Origin: Globodera rostochiensis
Lineage: Eukaryota; Nematoda; Chromadorea; Rhabditida; Heteroderidae
Direction of reading: 5' to 3'
NCBI GenBank assembly: GCA_018350325.1
Contig: JAEVLN010000001.1
Span: 3,151,501 to 3,215,500, forward strand
DNA length: 64,000 nucleotides
Each line of letters opens with the position of its first letter. Position 1 is the stretch's first letter. Below, piece after piece: positions 20,665 through 30,640 of this stretch. The notes beneath the pieces are model-generated. The model had not been told where the DNA came from and ran no database searches. It worked only from the letters and a program-made list of their open reading frames with translations. A program made the position numbers and the translations under genes.

Positions 20665-22151
20665 ATGGGCACCGTCCTTTATTTGGCCGCAATTTGCTTC
20701 GTCGTGGCCGCTATTCAGCTGAAGACAGGTCAGAAAAATTCTTTGGCAATTAAAATTTGGCGCAATACAATATTTTTTTTCTTAATAATAAAAATTTATT
20801 TTAAATATGCAAATATTTTAATTTATTTCCTACTCACGTAGAGAATTCAGATGCATCGCCGCCAGAAACATTAAACGAAAACCCAGGTAGAATGATTAAT
20901 TTGATTTAAATACACAAAATCTCAAAGATCCGTGTATCAAATTGGTCTAAAAAAGCCTTTTTCCATGCAATTAAATTAAAATAATAAATACAATTATTAG
21001 GGCTAACCACTGACAATCAATGGAATTCCGATGCCGCTGCATGTCACAAGGATCTCAGACTCTCTAAACTCTGGGGCGCGTAACTGTACTTATTTTGTAT
21101 CAGAAATGTATAGCTTTTAAGAGGCCGAGTCTGACAAATTAAAAAAGTACTGATTTCAGCTCGGCGTACTGATTTCAGGAAAATTCGTATTTTTTGGACC
21201 AATTTCCTTAACAATGAGTCGAAAATCCAAAAATTTCCCCGGCGGCGCCTATCGGCACCGCCGTACCCCTTCTATTCTTAAAAAACCCTTCAAAAAAGAT
21301 ATTTTAAGAACTTTTTTTAAAATGTACTGATTTTTGACCCTAAAATCTGATAGTTTCAGTGAAGTCTAATGTACTGATTTTGAAAAATTTTAGTTACGCC
21401 CCCTGCTAAACGCAAAAAAGCCACACACTCTGAGCCCAAACAATTGGTTGTCGAACATACGGGAGAGGCTTGGAGCGAAACAGGAAGTTCGAGCAGTACA
21501 GGAAGTAGACCTTTGAGCAGTGCAGCAAGTAAAAACATTTGGGAGCGCTCTGTCTTCGCTGTTGAGCAAATTCCAAAATCTGGAATTTTCTATTACGAAG
21601 TGAAAATTAAAATGAAAGGATGGTAAAAACTTATAAATATTGTACAAACAAAACAATTTCTGGGCTCATAGGCGCCATGTTTTCATTGGACTCGCCACAA
21701 AACAAATGAAATTGAACGAAGGTGTTGGACCTGCTAAAAACACTTACGCTTACGCTAGCAAAGGCTTTATTTGGGGTCACGAGGTCAAGGGATGTGAGCA
21801 CGGCGTCAACAAGAGACCGTACATCAACAAAGAAATTCCTAAGTTTAAAGACGGCCAAGTCGTCGGGTGCGGCGTGGATTTGAAAAACGGGAAAATCTTT
21901 TACACACTGGACGGAGGTGAGACACAAGAGAAGGGGTAAATTAAGGGCATTTTAGTTTTAATTGGTGTACATCATATTGCTGAATTTGTTAATTATTTTT
22001 GCTTAATTTTTAAGAAATTGTAATCGCCGGTTTGTCTGTTAATGCCAATTTGCCCTTGTTTCCATGCGTAACGTTGACTAATAAGGGCCAGAAAATTGAA
22101 GCCAACTTTGGACGGGACTTCCTATTCAAGCTTGAGAAACTGAAAAACTAG
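20665..22151 (+). CDS. SPRYSEC-like secreted SPRY protein, SPRY exon split by a transposon
   Basis: Cyst-nematode SPRYSECs are oesophageal-gland effectors: a signal peptide plus a SPRY/B30.2 domain that binds host proteins. Exon 1 (20665-20728) gives a hydrophobic signal peptide (~residues 1-17). Exon 2 is 20842-20886. The SPRY start (WNSDAAACHKDLRLS) begins at 21001 but is cut at 21071 by a hAT-like insert. The frame resumes after the insert (KKATHSEPKQLVVEHTGE; then GIFYYEVKI), ending at 21622. Exon 4 (21672-21916: HVFIGLATKQM, ENGK-type turn) and exon 5 (22015-22151: IEANFGRDF) complete the domain. Splicing 20886 to 21394 skips the cut part, keeps frame (239 aa) and exonises a few transposon codons. 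Without that the gene is broken. A Ser-rich stretch and basic KRKK follow the junction. Confidence 0.82.
21072..21405. mobile_element. hAT-like MITE inserted in the SPRYSEC exon
   Basis: 334 bp with ends TGGGGCGCGTAAC and (reversed) CAGGGGGCGTAAC, flanked by CTAAACTC (21064-21071) and CTAAACGC (21406-21413), an 8-bp duplication with one mismatch. It carries the dispersed GGCGGCGCC/GGCACCGCC hairpin at about 21241-21262 and several GTACTGATTT(C/T) words. No coding capacity, hence non-autonomous. Confidence 0.75.
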
Positions 22152-22416
22152 AGAAACTGAAAACCGAGTAGTTATGATTTTGCTGACGAGGCTTTCGATT
22201 GTTTATCCTTTTTTTGGTGTTGGTCAAAAAAACATTTTTATTCATTCATTTTGTTTTTGCATTTGTAAACTAACTTTTTGGGGTTTCTTGTAAAAATTTA
22301 CTTCGATTTATTCAAATTCAGCAAAGTTTAGCTGTCTATTAATTGTATAGCTCCGAATAGTATACGCTTCCATTGGGTATACGGTAGCTACAGTATACGG
22401 TACCTACAGTCTTACT
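22152..22416. other. 3' flank of SPRYSEC gene
   Basis: AT-rich, no gene. GTATACGGTA(G/C)CTACAGT words repeat at about 22378-22410 just before the next transposon; the 8 bases GTCTTACT here are its target site. Confidence 0.5.
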
Positions 22417-23290
22417 CAGAGCTGCGAGTTCTGCGGATTTTTCATCATTCTGTGGTTTTTGGGAACGCCAATGAGGATTTTTTTTCAAATGCGGATTTTT
22501 GTGGTCTTTTGTGATCCTTGTGGACTTTTTGTGGTTTTTTGGGAAAACTGACCAATAAAAAGCATTTTTTTAAACAATATCGTTAAAATCTTTTTAAAAA
22601 ATTTTCCGCCGGACCTCTTTCATTACTAAAAAGCTTTAAAAAATGCCGAAATCTAAAATTTTGGTCGCAAATCTCTTAACAAATTAAGTCAAAAATTCCA
22701 AATTTTTCTCGGCGGGGCCTATCGGCACCGCCGGACCCACTTCCCTTTTTTCCAAAAAATTTTTGAAAAATCCCGCGCAAAAAATTATGTAAAATTGCTA
22801 ATTTGTGACAAGAAGTTGCTCAAATCATTGCTTGTGTCAATATATAACGCTTGAAGCAAAGTTAACATAAATTTTGGGTTATAATGAAGAAATGACGAAT
22901 TTACGGATTTTAGGTATCAAATGAGGATTTTTTAACGGCGGCGTTCACTTCAGAGCCCTGACACTTCAGTGCCGGACACTTCAGTGCCAGCAACCTTTGA
23001 AATTCTATAACTCTTTTTAAACTCAACCAAATCAAACAAACAATATGCCATTCGAAAGCTCTAAATAAGAGAATCATTTAGGGGGAAAAGCCAAGCGGTT
23101 CAATTCGTTTTAAAAAAGTTCAATGTGAAAAAACACCCAAAATCGAGGTTTTTCGTAATTTATTGAATAACTTTTTCACAAATTTTCTAATTGTTTAGCT
23201 TTGGCTTAACAATACCTTTTAAAAGCTTAGAGCTTTCGAATTTTTTAATGCTCCGATGCGGATTTTTAAAATTTTGAAATCGCAGCCCTG
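22417..23290. mobile_element. hAT-like element with perfect 8-bp target duplication, containing a nested foldback element
   Basis: GTCTTACT flanks both sides (22409-22416 and 23291-23298). Ends are CAGAGCTGCGA and (reversed) CAGGGCTGCGA. The left interior has GCGGATTTTTC and TCTGTGGTTTTTG; a related block lies at about 27125-27260. Inside are the GC-rich hairpin repeat (about 22710) and, from about 22935, a truncated copy of the 18991-19413 foldback element. No transposase frame. Confidence 0.85.
22935..23240. mobile_element. Second, truncated copy of the foldback (Mutator-like) element
   Basis: It starts CGGCGGCGTTCACTTCAG, carries ACTTCAGTGCC twice, then TATAACTC and CAACCAAATCAAACAA, as in the 18991-19413 copy. 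The right arm is recognisable to AAGCTTAGAGCTTTCGAA and then lost. It is nested in the hAT-like element. Confidence 0.65.
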
Positions 23291-24599
23291 GTCTTACTGT
23301 ACTACCGTATATTCAAATGGAACCAAAACCAAGCAAAGCTAAAACCGATGCATCTAAGTGCGTCTTCTAATCCGACAGAAGTGGACTTATCATTCAGTAG
23401 TTTAGGCGAGAAAAATTGCAAAAAGGCGCATAAAAAGCACGAAATTCTATGAAAGATTCTGGCAAAAAATCAATTTATTATGAAAATTTTTCAAAAAAAT
23501 TAGTGATCTTTGCAAGAAAAAATTTGATTTATTTCCACTTATTAAGACCTTTTTTGGAAAAAGCTCACAAAAATTCAAAAAAGTCGTCAAAAAATGCCAA
23601 AATAGGCTCCAAAAATCATTTTCCGAGTTTTGGGAGGTCCGTGCTGCGTTTTTTTCGCCGGGTTTTTGAAACGGTATGCCGGGTTTTTTTGGATTTTTTC
23701 CGATCACATCCCTGACCGGTTAACGGAAGAGCAATGCTTAACAGATCCTTGATCAAGGCTTTGGCCATTGTCATTTATCCGTGATTAGTAACAACAACAA
23801 CAAAAAATTGTTCCCCATTTAAAAGTTAAAGCATCCAAAATTTTCCGGCGCTGAATTGTCCCGCGCCCGCCAAAATGTCCGCTCGCCGTCCTCTCCCCCA
23901 CAAACCGAAAGAATGTCCCCCCCCCCCCAAATTTCCCCCAAAGCGACACAGCGGTGATGAATGCGATGGTGGAAAACGGGGGAGTGACTTTTGACTTCCG
24001 GATTGGCGGCGTTCGGATGGCACCCGCCGAGAGAGTTCAGAAAGTGATCAGATGAGACGAATGGAACAAAGAGAATTGAGAAAACTGATCAATTGATGTG
24101 ATCAGGTCTTCAGTAGAGAAGTGATCAAATCAGACGATCGAAAGCGACAGAATTCCGGAGCTGTGATCAAATGAGGTGATCGGAAAGCAACCAAATATAT
24201 AAAAAAAAATCGAGAGAATTCCGAAAAGTGAGCAATTGAAATGATCAGAAAAAGAGAAAGCGATTGGTTTTTATTTTGTTTCTCAACCAAAAAACTTTTA
24301 TTTGGGATGTCTCAGCAAAATAATGATGAGAGCTGACCCATTGGGTCTGATCACAAACATGAAGTTATAATTATTGTTCAAGGTTTTATATGATCCAATG
24401 ATCAATTTTGTTGTGATCTGACACGATCTCGAACAAAGAAGGAGCAGGTGATGAACAGATAGGTAAAAAGGAAACACTGAATCGTATAAAAAAATATTTA
24501 AAATTGTTCGTCCGATTCCGATGACGTTGAAGAAACGGAGCCGCCTCTGCAACGTCCTGCGGTAGCCCCCTTTCACACCCCCTTAAAAACTCCTCCCGG

Positions 24600-26668
24600 C
24601 GTTCGCAGGGTTAACGGAGGTTTAAAAGAGGCCATCGTCACTTTTGTCCTTCAGATACGGTTCGATGATCTCGGACACGAACACCTGTGGAGAAGAAGAG
24701 ATTTAATGGCATTTTAACGACGGGCAGAGGACGGCACGGCACGCACCTCAGTGGGAATTTGCAAATGTTCCCCGTTGAAGGACAGCAAATGGAGCCGATT
24801 CGATTCGTTCAGTGCTTTCAGCCCAATGCGGTCCTGAACAAATTCGGCCTGCTGAGTGATCAAAACAATCAAAAACTGATCACTCCAATAAACTTCTGAT
24901 CATGTTTTGGCTGGTTTTGATTGCATTTTTGTTACGGAATTTTTAATTTTTAGGAATGGGGGGGGAGGGGGTCAGGCGGGAAATTTTTTGAAGATTTTAA
25001 CTTATACCGTATTTCCTCTATTAGTAACCCACCCTCTATTTGAAAACCCCCTTCTAATTGTAACCCCCCCTAGAGGGGGGATGAAAAATAGTAACCCCCC
25101 CTCTATTTGAAACCCCCTTCTAATTGTAACCCCCCCCCCCCAGCCGTGAGTTTTAAAAACTAAGTATGACCAAGTTTTTTAAGCCATACCATTTACGTAT
25201 AAAATTAAGCATTTTACTAATAAAGAGATGAGTAGAAACTGGAAACTTTAAAACCCAAAAAATTTTAGAAAACATAATAAAATCCCCAAATTCCGATTTT
25301 TTTTTTTAATTATTAAAAAAAAGTTTTATTCAACGCATTTTTCTGACCAGTCATCATAAATCCATGAATAATATTAATACTAAAAACGCGAAATAAAAGA
25401 TTAAAAAATGCCAAAAACTGACCTAATTCAGTCAAATTTTGCGTAAAACCCTTCAAAATTCGTCATTTTTTATATTCCTCTTTTACCTACCTAATTGGAA
25501 ATATAATATTTTCACACGTTTTGGAACATTTTATAAAATTACCAAATAAAAAAATTTTAGGGAAAATTTCGATCTTTGGGGGTGGATTTTTTGTAAAAGA
25601 AAAAGTCATTTTTTAGGGGTTCATTTTTGTTCTAAATTTTTTTGTTTCTAAGGCTACATTTTTCATTTTTATTGCATTTTTCTTAAGAAATTTTTGGAAA
25701 AAGTGCCTGAGATATTGAATACAAAAATTTTGCTGTGGAAAATGCCTAAAAATTGCATTTTTCTCAAGAAAAATGCCCAAAGTCTCTAGTGATAAGATTT
25801 CAAAAAAACGTCGCATTTTTCAATCGACGAAAAATTGGAAGTAGTCATTTGTTTTGACGGAAACAGTGGAATTATAATTTTGTGCAAAATTTTGTTATTA
25901 CAGAAATTTATTTTGATTTAAAAAATAATATAAAAATTTAATTTATGTAAATAAGTTTTGAAAAATTTGTATTGAAAAATAGTAACCCACCCTCTATTTG
26001 AAACCCCCTTCTAATTGTAACCCCCCCTTGAGGGGGGTTTGAACAATTGTAACCCATGGGTTACTAATAGAGGAAATACGGTATTCGTAAAGAAAATTGG
26101 TCTAAGATCTGGTGATCCGTCAGTTCCTTTCAAGATCAGTGATGATCAAATTCCGTATTTTGATCAGACATTTTGATCGCATATCACTCAAACACAAAAA
26201 ATGCCAATCACCTCATTGTAAATGGCACTCTGTTCCATCGGAATTATTGTCGGTGTACCGTTGTCCGCAAAAAAGCCGAACAACTTAAAGAAAAAAGGCA
26301 TTAAGAGATTGATCAAAAAACGTTGAAAAAAGTGATCGAAATATTACGATCAGGCCCTCGAAGACCACTAAACTGGTAATAGATTTGGTTTGTTAATGAT
26401 CTGGTCTATGTTAGAGATGCGGATCAACTCACTAACCACCCAGGGCTGCTGGCTTTTCGATCCAAAAATGCCAATGTCAAAATGTAGTTGGCCAACTCAC
26501 CGCCGTTTCCTTTGGCACCAATTTGTGGTCATGGCTGAATTGGACGAGCACAAAATTGCGCAGTTTGACCATGTTGTCGCGATACGTGCTGTTGCAGTGC
26601 AATTGTTCACAGTTCAGGTCGGCCAGGAAAATGTTGGCCTGACGATAGCGCTCGGCCGGATTTGGATC
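24600..26668 (-). pseudogene. 5'-truncated PPT1 copy
   Basis: Exons equivalent to the last five of PPT1 are present: the Asp-bearing exon (start about 26668, FLADLNCEQL), the FGFFADNGTP exon (about 26278-26205), the His-bearing exon (about 24857-24757, DGEHLQIP) and the last exon (from about 24686). The signal peptide, VVLWHGMG, GDSCC and the GFSQGG nucleophile exons are missing, so no active hydrolase can be made. The last exon is altered: after KDKSDDG the frame meets an inserted ~80-bp piece (about 24550-24635) and stops early. The intron between the FGFF and His exons holds the 25007-26081 transposon. Splice sites remain readable, so duplication was fairly recent. Confidence 0.88.
25007..26081. 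mobile_element. Tc1/mariner-like non-autonomous element (TA target)
   Basis: The ends are perfect inverted repeats beginning CCGTATTTCCTCTATTAG and continuing TAACCCA. TA flanks both sides (25005-25006, 26082-26083). The unoccupied site is visible in the paralogous intron at about 13271-13276 (CTTATATTTGG), with one TA. Subterminal direct repeats (ACCCTCTATTTGAAA..CCCCCTTCTAATTG) occur near 25030, 25090 and 25990. The 1075-bp AT-rich interior has no transposase frame. Confidence 0.9.
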
Positions 26669-26984
26669 ACTGCGTTCAAATATATATGGCACACGGTTTT
26701 TTGAATTAAATTTTTAAATTGATCAAAAAGCGTGTGTTCCAGCGAAAGGTTACACCGATTTGATCAGTGTTTGCAATGATCCATAAAATGATCAAAGGGT
26801 TTAGCGATTCACCAGAAACCACGGGACACGACATAAAGGACTCTATCTGATCAGTAGGCGGCGAATTTTTTTCCGATTAAATTCACTTTTTTCTATCATT
26901 TAACGCGACTTTTTAGCGCCTAAAAATGCGCCACCATTGATCAATCAGATTGATCATTTTGAAAAAGTCTGGTGCTGTTGAACT

Positions 26985-27410
26985 AGGGTAGGTCCCGGGG
27001 GGGGGGGGGGATCCCCGGTCAAACCGGGGACGGGGATACCGGGGACGGACAAACCGGGGATCCCCGTTTTCGGGGATGAGCAAACCGGGGAACGGGGATC
27101 CCCGTACGGGGATAGGCAAAATCAGGGCTCGGATATCTGCGGATTTTTCCTCATTCTGTGGTTTTTGGAAAGGCCAATGAGGATTTTTTTTTGAAATGCG
27201 GATTTTTGTGGTCTTTTGAGATCTTTGTGGACTTTTTGTGGTTTTTTGGGAAAATGACATTAAAAAAGCATAAAATGTATTAGATTTTGAATATTTGGCG
27301 TAATGTTCGTTGTTATTTTGTACTTTTTTCACTTTGTCAACGTTATTTAATTATTTTAAACACTAAATCTTCATTCTTTTAAATTTGAGCGACAAACCTT
27401 TTATAGAAAG
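26985..27410. other. Repeat-rich gap between PPT1 copy 2 and the next gene
   Basis: 27000-27115 is built of ACCGGGGA/TCCCCG words around a G13 run. 27125-27260 matches the left part of the 22417-23290 hAT-like element (GCGGATTTTTCCTCATTCTGTGG). No gene. Confidence 0.5.
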
Positions 27411-28233
27411 TTAAAAATGTCTCTGAAGCGTAAATTTATTGCCACCTATGAAATCGAGTTCAAAGGCGTTATCAAACGTGCAAAAAACAATGAGGAATTT
27501 CATTGTAACCCATGCAGCAGGAGAAGAGTTGGCGTTGTCTTCGGCCGGGAACGCTGGCCCATGTAAATGGGAATAGATCGATCGGAGATTGGGGCAATTG
27601 CGAAGAATGGCCGGCAAGAATCGTCGCAAACGTTTGAATTGACATTCGAATAAATGAAAACGGCAAATGTTGTCATTGACAAAAGGCCAAATCTTTTGAC
27701 AAATAATTTCCCAGGCGGAGCTTTGCTCGCCGGCAGTTGCAAGTGAAACATCTGTCCCGGAAGACTCGAAAAGACGGCGAATTCGTTGAAGGAATTCGAT
27801 GACACTTTTGTCGACGTAACTAAAAGTTCAAAAACTTTTTAATTTTTAACTTTTTCAGCAGCAAACGACTTTATCCAAATGCATTCGAAGCCGATCACTG
27901 AGTTTGGCACCGGCCCTTGAGGAATTGGCAGCCGTTTAGGGGAGCGTTTGGAAATTTCTGCGCCTTTCCCTCCGATCGCGCGACGAATTCTCAGCGGACC
28001 CAACGACCATTTCCTCGACTTGAAGTGCCCGTCCACCAAAACGTCCAATCGATCACTGATCAGCGCTATTTTCAGTCCGAGCTCAATTGGGTGAACAAAA
28101 GCAAAGATTCCGTACCAAACGTCGTCACAAATGAAACTGAAATTTGTTATTGCTTTTGATTTGAGCATTAAAAGCAAACTCACATTTCCTTCATTTGCTG
28201 TTGCTGCGCCGTTTTGCTTGTGTTATCTGACAT
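27411..28233 (-). CDS. F-box-like family protein, short form, 241 aa
   Basis: Exons (minus): 28233-28184, 28136-27870, 27819-27411; phases join to 726 nt. Exon 1 gives [10 protein letters not shown].. and ends AT|GTGAG. Exon 2 carries the F-box-like block [38 protein letters not shown], then [11 protein letters not shown]. Exon 3 gives [32 protein letters not shown] and [13 protein letters not shown]. After about residue 215 it departs from the 349-aa member at 62-63.8 kb and stops, so the C-terminal EFV.STDPVNF..WASS region is missing. The F-box assignment rests on the helix pattern only; if right, it is an SCF-type adaptor. Confidence 0.75.
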
Positions 28234-29130
28234 TAATTATTTTTGTTTCGACAAATCAATGCTAAAAAAGAATGAGTGGAACGCGTTTTTCCATTCCCGG
28301 AGGGCATATTCTAGGGCAAAAGCGCTTAAATTATCAATTTTTATTTTCTATTGACGAATTCGTAAACCGTGCAGCAAATAATACATGTAACAATTGAAAA
28401 AAAAAATTCGCTATTGTCAATCCCGATTAATACCGATCCCGGTTCGAGATGCTGGTCCCGATGCCGATCCCGGCTTTCAGGATCCCGGTCCCGGAATGAG
28501 TGGAAGGCGTTTTTTCATTCCCGGAAGGCATATTCTAGGTTATTCAACCATTATTTCGTGCGCACAGGGCAATAGGAGTTTCCTTTGGACAAAAAAAGTG
28601 AAAATATTTCGGGCACAATTTGTTTCTCAAATTGGTGGGCGCTTAAATTCTACAAAACTCTACATATAAATTTTAAATTGATTCAATGGCTTGTGACGAA
28701 AGTCTATCCCCCGAGGGGCCTTTATAACTATTGGAGAAACAACAAAAATTGTTTGGGAAAGGAAGGGACGCCAAAATGAGTGAGTTCATCGATTGGTGAA
28801 TAGTTTTAAAGGCACAACACCAATAATTCTGCAATTTAATTTGTTTGAATTTATTATTAACAAAAATAAATTTAATTAAAAACCAACAGTAAAAGCATTA
28901 TTAATCCGGCAAAAATAATTCGGAACGTGTTGATGCCCAAAGCCACCAATAAAATCAATGAAATTTTTTTTCTGTTCCCTCTCCCCCCCCCCTCTGAAAA
29001 GTTTTGAATTTTGGAATTGATCAGAAATCGTGACTTATTAGAGAATGATCAGGCTCGTTAGCAATTTTCCCAGAACCCCAAAACAGATTGGGTTCAGAGA
29101 CTTGTCATGAAGTTTAAAAGTCATTTACCT
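28234..29130. other. Non-coding; GATCCCGGT-rich palindromic block and AT-rich flank
   Basis: 28425-28545 is built from ATCCCGGTTC/GATCCCGG words with two copies of AATGAGTGGAA.GCGTTTTT(C/T)CATTCCCGG (about 28270 and 28496), i.e. two related repeat ends. 28739-29100 aligns with 16140-16480. No gene. Confidence 0.4.
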
Positions 29131-29364
29131 AGTCATACATAGAACAAAGAAGTGAATCAATAACAATTATTGTGTCATTTAACCAAATTTCTCCCCGAAT
29201 TTCCTCCATCAAATGCCTCCGTCCTCGTCCATCACTCCAAAGCTGGTTCAACTGATCGGACACCTCAATGCGCCCATTCTAAAAATAAGAAAAATTCCAA
29301 CGAAATTTTAAGACAATTTAATTCGCTTACCTCCGCCGATGGCAGCCTCGTTGAAATTGGTCAT
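29131..29364 (-). CDS. Possible small two-exon gene, unrecognised
   Basis: Minus strand: MTNFNEAAIGG then a G|GTAAGC donor at 29331, and an acceptor TTTTTAG followed by a frame with GRIEVSDQLNQLWSD and MEEIRGEIW. The two pieces do not join in phase with these exact borders, so either a border is wrong or it is a pseudogene. A paralogous fragment lies at about 16985-17165. Confidence 0.3.
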
Positions 29365-29519
29365 TTTATTTGGGTTTAAGTTAGTTGAATCAATTATTTT
29401 TGACGTAATGCCTCTCTTTTTGAGTCGCCAAGTTCCGATAGCTTTTAATACATATACTGATCTGATCAGGATTATATGAATCCAATTTGATGATCAGACA
29501 TTGGAAATCCCGACACCAG

Positions 29520-29880
29520 AAATACCTCTTTGAATTCGTCCATTCCTGTCGAATAGAAACGGCATTGAAACATCTTCGGGACACCATCCTCCCGAGGCGT
29601 GACCAACCAATTGCCCACGGCTTGGCCAGGAGATGAATTGGTGTTGTCGTTGGCGGAAAAGCTGGGAAATGGGCCAACGAATAGACGGATCGGAGTTTGG
29701 GGCAGTCGCGAAGAATGGTCGGCGAAAATTGAATGCCGCTAATCCGCAAAGCGTAAATGTTGCCTGTGACCAAAGGCCAAAGCTTTTGCCAAATGATGTT
29801 CCAAACGCGCTTTTGACCATCCCCATAGCACTCGATGTACACATTCGAATCTGGTGCGCCAAACAAAAATTTCGGCAAAA
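29520..29880 (-). pseudogene. F-box-like family fragment with a frameshift
   Basis: The minus strand reads VYIECYGDGQKRVWNIIWQKLWPLV..NIYAL and FSPTILRDCPKLRSVYS, the family's third exon. It shifts frame at the FPAFP(A)ND position (about 29660) and continues as SPGQAVGNWLVTPREDGVPK, ending EFKE|GTATTT. One missing base separates the halves. Exons 1-2 are absent. Confidence 0.7.
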
Positions 29881-29904
29881 ATATAGTCCCAATGGTTGGT
29901 GGTC

Positions 29905-30480
29905 ACTAGGGTTGTTCACGGTCGGTTTTAAACCGGCACCCCCGGTTTTCGGTTAGGCCGGTTTTGCGACCCCCGGTTTTCGGTTCGGTTTTGACCGACA
30001 CCCGGTTAACCGAAAACCAAAACCGGTTTTTCTCAAATTATCGTGGGGGGGAGGACCCTTTTGATTTTCAATTCGTAAATTTTGGACCAATTTTTTAAAA
30101 TCTTAAAAGCTAATGCGAATTGTAAACCAGGGCTCCCAACAAATTTTTCTGAGAAGGGACATTAAAACATCGGTAAACCCTTCAAAAAGATTGCCCCGTG
30201 GGGTGGGCCATCCCATTCCTAATAAGGTGCTCAGAGCACCGTCCAGAAAATATGACGACCGGCTTTTAAGAGATTTACACTAGAGAGCGGCGCGGGAGCG
30301 GATCCCGCGCGGGATTTTGCGGGATCCCGCTCCGCAATCCCGCATTTTTTGCGTTTTGCGGGATTTGCGGGATTAATCCCGCAAATCCGCTCCCGCAAAG
30401 ATTTCAAAAAAAAATCCCGCAGCGGGATCCCGTAATTTAGGTGCGTGATTTGCGGGATTGATCATTTTGTTAGTGAATAA
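29905..30480. repeat. AACCGG-rich and GGGATCCC-rich repeat blocks
   Basis: 29908-30030 begins TAGGGTTGTTCACGGTCGG and is made of CCGGTTTT(C)GGTT words; a related block is at 31264-31325. 30285-30450 is made of GCGGGATCCCGC/GCGGGATTTG words. Both look like ends of hAT-like elements whose termini consist of short self-complementary words. Confidence 0.5.
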
Positions 30481-30564
30481 TGTCATTTATTCAAAATTAG
30501 GATTGACATTTTGCCAAATCATTCAAATTAAGTATGGGTGGGATTTTTGGTTAGGAATCAAGAC

Positions 30565-30640
30565 ATAGTGTGGCTAAGTGGTGACTGGTGCTGTCCGTAA
30601 GATTTGAGGATGTGGGTTCAAACCCCTACAGTTTCCATCA
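30565..30640 (+). other. tRNA-like sequence (pol III A and B boxes)
   Basis: TGGCTAAGTGGTGACTGG fits an A box and GGTTCAAACCCC, about 45 bases on, fits a B box. No convincing acceptor stem or 3' terminus was found, so a SINE head or tRNA-derived relic is more likely than a working tRNA gene. Confidence 0.35.

Larger units (their letters stand above)
23635..26970. repeat. Segmental duplication, copy 2 (PPT1 3' half and flank)
   Basis: Direct-orientation copy of 11842-14310, ~870 bp longer mainly because of the insertion at 25007-26081. It covers 3' flank and PPT1 exons from the catalytic-Asp exon to the stop, and breaks off in the intron upstream of that exon. Confidence 0.9.
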
